Source: Aspidapion aeneum (taxonomy: Eukaryota; Arthropoda; Insecta; Coleoptera; Brentidae). From it: a stretch of 64,000 nucleotides of DNA. The number at the start of each line of letters is the position of its first letter. Within the stretch, counting starts at the first letter, position 1. Under the pieces are notes generated by a model. It saw only the letters and a program-made list of their open reading frames with translations, searched no databases and was not told where the DNA came from. Positions 56,430-64,000 of the stretch are shown piece after piece. Both the position numbers and the translations under genes were made by a program. The stretch covers positions 1,797,477-1,861,476 of the forward strand of contig OY755045.1 of assembly GCA_963576565.1 (NCBI GenBank). The letters are read 5' to 3'.

Positions 56430-57360
56430 CTGAACAAAAGCAAACTGAACCCATCCGTATCGAAATGAACCAAATCAAACCGAATCTAACGGTTCGGTTT
56501 GGTTCGGTTCGATTTGCTTAAACTGAACCGAACCTAACCGAATATAGCTAAACCTAACCTAAACAATCCTAGCGGAACCTAACCGAACATACTCAAACTG
56601 AACCAACCTAACCCAACCTAACCCAACCTAACCCAACCTAACCCAACCTAACCCAACCTAACCCAACCTAACCCAACCTAACCCAACCTAACATAACCTA
56701 ACCCAACCTAACCCAACCTAACCCAACCTAACCCAACCTAACCCAACCTAACCCAACCTAACCCAACCTAACCCAACCTAACCCAACCTAACCCAACCTA
56801 ACCCAACCTAACCCAACCTAACCCAACCTAACCCAACCTAACCCAACCTAACCCAACCTAACCCAACCTAACCCAACCTAACCCAACCTAACCCAACCTA
56901 ACCCAACCTAACCCAACCTAACCCAACCTAACCCAACCTAACCCAACCTAACCCAACCTAACCCAACCTAACCCAACCTAACCCAACCTAACCCAACCTA
57001 ACCCAACCTAACCCAACCTAACCCAACCTAACCCAACCTAACCCAACCTAACCCAACCTAACCCAACCTAACCCAACCTAACCCAACCTAACCCAACCTA
57101 ACCCAACCTAACCCAAACCAACCTAACCCAACCCAACCTAACCTAACCCAACCCAGCCCAACCTAACCAAACCTAACCCAACCTAACCCAACCTAACCCA
57201 ATCTAACCCAACCTAACCCAACCTAACCCAACCCAACCCAACCTAACCCAACCCAGCCCAACCTAACCAAACCTAACCCAACCTAACCCAACCTAACCCA
57301 ACCTAACCCAACCTAACCCAACCTAACCCAACCTAACCCAACCTAACCAAACCTAACCTA
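56430..57360. repeat. CCTAACCCAA decamer array with degenerate CCGAAC/CCTAAC border
   Basis: From about 56600 to 57110 the 10-bp unit (TTAGGTTGGG on the other strand) repeats with almost no error, followed by less regular units to 57360. The left border (56430-56600) is a tract of GGTTCGGTT and its complement AACCGAACC mixed with CCTAACC. Both sides continue into ordinary sequence, so the array is interstitial. Confidence 0.97.
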
Positions 57361-59129
57361 CCTATTGTTAATAAATATAGTAAAAGTTGTTAGGTTTATG
57401 TCCAGGGGGTAACCATTGTCCATAATCGTCGGAAATCGAGTTAGGATTAGTGTATGCGACCATAAACATTGAGTGGCGAGTGAGTGTTTGGTCTTTTTTA
57501 GGGAAATTTTTCAAAATCTTTTTTTGCGCACTCTGGGCACCCTAATAAACCGTAATCTGGTCACCCTAATCCATCGCAATCAAAGAAAATGGGTAATCGA
57601 AGTGTCACAAATTTTTTGTTGGTTTCTATTCTTCTTTTATATTATGTAGGACAGCATTATTAATTAAACTAAGTGACCTTATTAAGTAAGACAGCATGAT
57701 AGTCAAATGACATTAGAAGGACATAAACATATGATACCGGCCTGTAGACCGGTCGCGGTGGTCATATAATAATAAATATATACTTTCGCGATGAAAGACC
57801 AAAATTTAACTTAAAATTACTGTAAAGTCCGCAAAAAACATTAAATTTATCGAAATTTATAAAAACATAGATCAGTGTGTGTAACAATTCATCAAGATGT
57901 ATGAAACTCGACCGTGACATGTCAAAAGTTTGGTTCGAAAAAACAAAAACAACTGGATAAAAATCGGTATGTAAGAATTTAAAAAGAAATCATTTTTAAG
58001 AAAATCAAATACTTTTTGTTAATTTTCATGCAATGCAAAAAAAAGTGCGGGGAAGTGACACTTTCTGAATCAAAATGTGTGAGGGTAAAATCGCACGGTC
58101 GCAGAAAAAACTATCTATCGTGACGCTACTGAACTTTCTCGTGTTTTAGGAAAAACTATCTGTCAAGACGACTTACCCATGAAATGTTGTTTTTTATGGA
58201 TTTTTTTTCTTCTTTTGCACAAAAAACAATTTTGGACCATGTTTAAACTCAAATAGTTACTTCTAAACTTGTTTTTAAACGTTTTAAGATTTCTTTTTGT
58301 AATATTCCCGCACAAAATTCAAAAAAAATCATTTCCGTACTTAGACAACATTGTCTATCAGTTTTCCCTGTATACACGGACTAACAGGTAGAATCACTCA
58401 AAATACGGCAGGTGGATTAAAGGTAGCCAGCTGCTTTTCTGTCGCACTTATACCGTCAGTGTGAAAGAGATAAAAGTACCCTTATATTATCTAGGGTATT
58501 ATTAGCATGCAAAATCACCCTATCTTTGTCCGTTTCACATGTTCAATAATGTCTATCTCTGTTTTTATTGTAAAAGAAATACCCGACCATAGGAACCAAA
58601 TTGGATAGGGTCAATAAAAAATGCCTTGTCTTTCCGTCTCTAACGCCCTTTTAGGGCGTTATACAACTCAATGGTGTTTCTTTTTTTAATGATAAGTTGA
58701 GGTCGTTTTATACTGTTTTCAAGAAAAAAAAATGCGGATTTTTCGCATTTTTTTTAGAAATTTAAAAATTAAAAAATTAGTAAAAACTCATACAAATTGC
58801 TATAGAAATAATTTATTTGACGTTTGTTATTTCGAGAAAGAGCGGGACGGCTCACAATCGACGGAGCTTTAAATAAATGGTAATTTAGCCAAAAATAAGG
58901 TGACCAACTATCTAGCAAGAGGCGATAAAAAGTTTTTAAGAAATGTATTTACGCATAGAAAAATGGTTACACCAAATTTTTGAAATCTAATGTTCGGCCT
59001 GACATCTTTCTCTTTTAATTTGTCGCGCATTTTTGACTCCGTAAAATCGTCCAAAATCGTCTATTGAGCATTTATAATGAAAAAAATGATGCAGAAACAA
59101 TTATGATAATGATGATTTACAGAAATTCA
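57361..59129. other. No recognisable gene
   Basis: AT-rich DNA. A short hairpin at about 58648-58664 (CGCCCTTTTAGGGCG) and the dispersed repeat at 58685-58860 are the only features noticed. Confidence 0.4.
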
Positions 59130-59440
59130 GCAGTTCGGTTTGGTTCGGGTCGATCTTAGATTAGGTTGGCTGTGTCTTAAAGTAATTCAGCAGGAGTCGG
59201 CTGCGCCGACTCCTGCTGAATTACTTTAAGACCCAACAAACCTAACCTAAAACCAAACCGAACGGAACTTAACTGAATCAAATTGAACCAAACCGAACCG
59301 AACTAAACCAAAACGAACGGAACCGAACCAAACCGAACCGAACCGGACTGAACGGAACCGAACCGAACCGTACCGCACAAACAATCAGCAAGAATCGGCT
59401 GCGCCGATTCTTGTTGAATAGTTCTAACTAAATAATTTCC
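59130..59440. repeat. CCGAAC/GGTTCG tract with two related hairpins
   Basis: Hairpin 1 spans 59174-59232: two perfect 27-bp arms around the loop CTGCG. Hairpin 2 spans 59383-59419: 16-bp arms around the same loop. Between and around them are runs of CCGAACCAAACC and AACGGAACCGAACC. Confidence 0.85.
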
Positions 59441-59573
59441 TACCCTCAGATGCACCGTAACAAGGCTTTGCTGATCCATTCTCTATCTTTGTTGTTTTGT
59501 ATGTGAGCAACAAGGACTTAATCGCGATTAAATCCATGATCGCGCTTCAGTGCTTACGGTGCATCTGAGGGTA
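59441..59573. mobile_element. Short MITE, 133 bp, perfect 20-bp TIR
   Basis: TACCCTCAGATGCACCGTAA and its exact complement; if TA is the TSD, the element is CCCTCAG...CTGAGGG. A nested palindrome around AATCGCGATT lies in the centre. Confidence 0.8.
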
Positions 59574-61718
59574 AGTCAGCGTAAGCAAATCCAATTGGGA
59601 AATTTGAAATAGCCGAATGACCTGGAAAGTGTCGGCCAAGCAAAAACTCAATCAATGTGTCAAAACATCTGTGGGAAGGTCAACTGTACAAATTTTCAAA
59701 ATTATGTGAAAAAACCGAGAAAAAACACGAAAAACTAGGTATGTAATTAATTTAAAATTGTTAAATTATTAATCCTAAGCTAATTCATAAATTTACGTCG
59801 AAAATTTGACGATGCAGTGATAGAAATTGATTTTTTTCAACCAAAACAAGTCAAAGAAAATCACTATGTAACGTTTTTTAAAAAATTATTTTAAAAAAAA
59901 CCATACTTTTTTTTTTAATTTCCCGTATCCAAATCGACTAAAAATAGTCCAAAGAATCATTTTCATACAAAAAAATCGTTATATAGAGCGTTTTGACGAG
60001 CGAGGTATAACGTAGTAGAACCACAACGCCTTTAAAAAACTAATTCAAAAAGTTTGTAAAACTACTGTTAAAAAAGATTTATAAAACAAGAAGACTGAGA
60101 AAAAAGATGGCAGTTCACGAGATGGAGTTTTTTGGACGATGAGAATAAATTATTTTTGCCTAGTTAGTTTTTTAGTTAGATTTTTAGTTTTTCGATTGGT
60201 TTTATTTTATTTTAAGAAAATAAGTTTACAAAACCATACAAATAAAGCTTAGTATAATAATTTTCATCTTTTAACTTAGTAATTAGTAATACCCTCAATA
60301 TAGCTATTTCTAGTTTAAATATTGTGTCTAAAATATATTTTATAATTCATTCACAAAGAGTCTGTCTCAATACTGTTTTTGTTGAAATTCCCAAAGCCTC
60401 TGCGGTTAAATCAGTTAGGAACTTTATATTTTTTAAAAGATCTATGTGTCCACCATAAAAAATGTGAGATTTTCATATAAACAACTTTTTTATTAAAAAG
60501 TATAATATAATACTGTTTTAATTTCAAAAAATATTAATGCTTATATACTTATTGTAACAAAGAAATGAGTATGTACTACATTAATATGAGTCGAGCTAAA
60601 GTTCATTTGTGGAAACTACAAATAATATTAATTTAACTTTTATTAAGTCATTTTGCTTAGGTAATTTAAAAACTTCAATTTTCAAAAAATATAATATAAA
60701 CAGGGCCTAATCCTATTTTTAAATAATAATTTTTACCAAAACAAATTGCAAAGCTTAGCTCAAATCCAACTCAAAATACATTGTAGAAAATAACATTTTT
60801 GAAAAAATTAAATAATCACTAATTTATCGTTTGTTCATGGTTTGTAGTTCTATGGTCAGTCGCACTGAAAATCTTCCAATGTAGAAACTGTGGCGGCAGG
60901 GCACCCCAATTGTTCATAAATTTTTCACTAAATAAAATCATTTTGGGACAGAAACTTTTTCAAAAAACTATGCTATCAGAATCAGAATTTAAATATAAAA
61001 TAAGCGATAATGTTTCAAAGTCAGAAATTTCAAAACAATTGACAGTTTAAACACCGATCCATCACCCTTATTATAAAGGGTGGTGACCGATTATATTAAC
61101 CTTAAGGTAACTGATAATTAGTTTTGCAGCGTCCATTATCAGTTACCTTAGGAACCTATGGTTTAAAACTGAATTAAGAATACACGTGCGTTTTGTTACC
61201 AGAATTACGGGGTGATTAAACAAAAGGACTAGCCTTATTGCAAAGAGTATACAAGTAATTAAATTCAATAACTAGTTATTCGTTGCTAGCATTGAGTTGT
61301 ATAAAGCCCTGAAAGGGTATAGAAGTCAATGGTTGCTAGTCTAACGTTGTTTATGGCACCATTTTTAAGCAACTTAAACAATGTAAACGGGGCATAATAA
61401 AAGGCGATATATAAATTTAATCAAATATTGCAACAATGTGATCTCATTCAGTGCCAAAATCAATGCATAACATTAAAACAAATAAAGACAAAGCTTTTAA
61501 CACTTATTTTTACACAGATAAAAGACGCATCAAAGCAGGCGATTTTAGACTAAAAGAATCATAAAATGCCAGTCTGGATTGCGCGGAAAATCAGTGCTGA
61601 AGCTGTCGTTTTATTTGCTGGGTAAACTCTGAGCTATTAGAACAGCTAGAGATTGAATTTCACAACTAAACAAAATACAAAAAGTGGGTACACCCACGGT
61701 CCCTAGAATATTAATATA
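59574..61718. other. AT-rich DNA; small hairpins near 61062-61150
   Basis: CACCCTTATTATAAAGGGTG (61062) and TAAGGTAACTGATAAT/ATTATCAGTTACCTTA (61103-61150) form hairpins. No gene was found in 2.1 kb. Confidence 0.45.
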
Positions 61719-62823
61719 CAGGGTGTTCGGCACATGAACCGTCAAAATTTTTTGGGATATTGTTGGGGTCATTTGCTACCTTTTCAACCTTGGAACTTGG
61801 GTCCTTAGAGTCACGCCTAAAGAGATATGAATTTTTTAATTTTTTTTTCTCAAATTACCCAAAATGCCACCTTTAAACCCTCGTAAGCTTTTTATTTGGA
61901 AAAAGCACCATTTTATTTTATAATTCTGTAATCTTATGCTACTTCAACTAATTACTAGATTTGTTAAAATTTATGTACCAAAGGGACATACGAGGTTTTT
62001 TATTGAAGAACAGTCATTTTGTGAAAGAAAATCAATTTTAAAATTAAAAGTAAAAAAAAGTATCGACACTTGAGAACTTCATTTAAAAACTTCTCTAGTT
62101 GATTACCTTTCTAACGGTATGCTACACATTGATTAAAAAATACAATTCTGCTTTAAAATACGGATATTCCGTGAGACGGGCAATAATCGTTCGGACTTGA
62201 TAAGAAAAACAATTTGATGTTTATGATCGTTTCGAACAAAATTTATAAATAAAGAACACAATAGATTATTGTTAAAAGTTTAACTTTTGTTTAAGTAGGT
62301 AAACGATCATAAACATCAAATTGTTTTTCTTACCAATTCCAAACGAGTCTCGCCCTTCTAACGGAATATCCGTATTTTAAAGCAGAAATGTTTTTTTAAT
62401 CAATGTGTAGCATACCATTAGAAAGGTAATCAACTAAAGAAGTTTTTAAAAGAAAATGAAGTTCTCAATTGTCGAAACTTTTTTTGATTTTTAATTTTGA
62501 AATTGATTTTCTTTTACAAAATCACTAATGTTCTTCAATAAAAAACCTCGTATGTCCCTTTGGTACATCAATTTTTACAAATCTATTAATTAGTTGAAGA
62601 AGCATAAGATTACAGAATTATTTTTAAAAAATGGTGCGTTTCCAGACATTAATAAAAAGCTTCCGAGGGTTAAAGGTGGGATTTTGGGTAATTTGAATTT
62701 TTTTTTTAAATTTATATCCGTTTGGCCGTGACTCTTAGGACCCAAGTTCCAAGGGTAAAAAGGTAGCAAATGACCCTAACAATATCCCAAAAAGTTTTGA
62801 CGGTTCATGTGCCAAACACCCTG
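61719..62823. mobile_element. Giant palindromic MITE, 1105 bp, arms of about 500 bp
   Basis: Begins CAGGGTGTTCGGCACATGAA and ends with the matching complement, with TA on both sides (61717-61718, 62824-62825). The arms match over nearly their entire length, for example CAAATTGTTTTTCTTA near 62318 against TAAGAAAAACAATTTG near 62201, leaving a central spacer of about 60 bp. TA flanks suggest Tc1/mariner mobilisation. No coding capacity. Confidence 0.92.
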
Positions 62824-63681
62824 TATAGAATATTTTAATAAAAATTTATTTTTTGGTTCCTCTATGGATACCGATTACACCAAGATCAAAAATTTGAAAA
62901 ATGTTGCATTTCCTTAAATCTACAGGGTGTTTTATCTTCTTAATTGGGCAAAGCATATCTATGGTTTATGATTTTTCCCGAAAAAATACGAACTTCGCAA
63001 AAAAAAGTTTACTACTGTTTAGAAATAAAAACAAGAGGCTTTAAGAAAAAATATTGACAATGACAAATAATCGCATAAGTGACCTTAGTACAAGGCCATA
63101 CATTAAAAAAACCGCCATTCTGAAAATGCGACCCCTTCGATTTTTTATATTTTTTTAACAAAAGATGCTCCAATATTTTGTGTATTGCCTTTAAAAATTT
63201 TAAAGTGGGCCGAGAAGTATAAATGCCAAAAAGAAAAATTCTTGTGTAAGTTCGCGGAGACCTTGGCCGTACTTATATGTATATGGGCAAGCGAGCAGTT
63301 TTATTGAGGCGCTCGGGGTGTAAATCAATATCCATTTTAACTAAATATATGTAGATATCATTGGTTTGTTGCCCATAATGGCTTTTGTTTTATTCCGGCT
63401 CTGTACTAGAAAGCTGTAAACAGAACAATAGATCCTTTTTACGTTCAAATCGAGCAGAAAATCAACGGAAATTGGTGGAAATTCTGCCCGCGTTCTCTCT
63501 GGCATCGAGTTAAATTTAAGCCTAAAGATAAAAAGATTTTTCAGCTTTTCCAGACATAAAAAAGCCTATATTATACACACTTTTTTCTTTATCCATTCGT
63601 CTTATTCAAGATCAAAAGCTTCTTTTATTTAAGATATTGCCTTTAAAAAGTCTTCCAAAATACTTTGAATAGTATTTTTTT

Positions 63682-63683
<2 letters not shown>
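62824..63683. other. No recognisable gene
   Basis: A further CTACAGGGTGTTTTATC near 62930 looks like a lone MITE end. Confidence 0.4.
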
Positions 63684-63760
<77 letters not shown>

Positions 63761-63771
63761 TGGAAGAGAAA

Positions 63772-63806
<35 letters not shown>
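63684..63806. repeat. (TA)n tract with a 20-bp non-TA insert
   Basis: TA repeat at 63684-63757 and 63778-63806, interrupted by GTATGGAAGAGAAAATGCCA. It is the 3' tail of the adjoining minus-strand ERT-A copy. Confidence 0.92.
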
Positions 63807-63810
<4 letters not shown>

Positions 63811-64000
63811 CGGTTTCACAACATTCTACGTCTTCCGATACCCAATCTCCACTCTTTTCTGTTTGCCCATAATTCATCATCTAGGCCTCTTATTCTTATT
63901 TCACTGTCTATTCCTTCTCTCCAGCTTCTCCTTGGCCGTCCTCGTTTTCTTCGGCCAGTTGGTTTCCATTGTAGTATTTGTTCCATCATTCCTATCATCC
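63807..64000 (-). pseudogene. ERT-A retrotransposon 3' end, cut by window edge
   Basis: Minus-strand frame encodes QILQWKPTGRRKRGRPRRSW, the basic tail, and terminal GIGRRRML with the usual CCGATAAA end. Upstream of QILQW the sequence differs from other copies (GMME joins where DERLPK is expected), so a small deletion is present. The rest lies beyond the window. Confidence 0.8.

Noticed and set aside
56430..57360. A chromosome end (telomere)
   Set aside because: Non-telomeric sequence continues for kilobases on both sides.

Overview
This window is eukaryotic, almost certainly from an insect with a large, AT-rich, repeat-laden genome. The evidence is one spliced exon of a kainate-type ionotropic glutamate receptor (50495-50656), several insect-style endonuclease/reverse-transcriptase retroelements, hAT, Tc1/mariner and piggyBac transposons with classic termini, a tRNA-derived SINE, a solo LTR, microsatellites and satellite arrays. 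Nothing prokaryotic is present: no operons, CRISPR arrays or rRNA. The order of insect cannot be fixed from the sequence alone.

Layout. 0-7 kb: the tail of one retroelement family (ERT-B), an hAT element (617-2916) split by a 5'-truncated retrotransposon of family ERT-A with a long open RT frame, a second hAT (3492-4060, perfect 8-bp TSD), a pogo/Tigger N-terminal scrap and the decayed RT/RNase H end of a non-LTR element on the minus strand. 7-18 kb: a 9-bp minisatellite, a palindromic MITE, a retroelement ORF1 relic, a degenerate ~400-bp tandem array, a 169-bp satellite invaded by a 671-bp foldback element, an hAT MITE, a decayed Penelope-like element and a (CA)n tract. 18-31 kb: a 415-bp tandem array, ERT relics, three mariner-type transposase relics and a piggyBac MITE. 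31-48 kb: a 788-bp tandem duplication carrying a retroelement tail, further RT relics, hAT and mariner MITEs, a SINE, a CR1/Jockey-type RT with an intact frame (44530-46176), a set of hairpin elements with compensatory substitutions, and a solo LTR. 48-54 kb: the glutamate receptor exon and its introns, followed by a 169-bp satellite array. 54-64 kb: foldback elements, a TTAGGTTGGG decamer array, more palindromes including a 1.1-kb hairpin element, and the end of another ERT-A copy.

The only host gene evidence is the receptor exon; the long non-coding tracts on both sides of it can be its introns, loaded with mobile DNA. Everything else is selfish or repetitive sequence, and most of its coding remnants are broken. 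The strongest unexpected signal is that several unrelated palindromes differ between copies by paired, base-pair-preserving substitutions in their two arms. Coordinates of decayed elements are approximate unless a target-site duplication (TSD) is stated.
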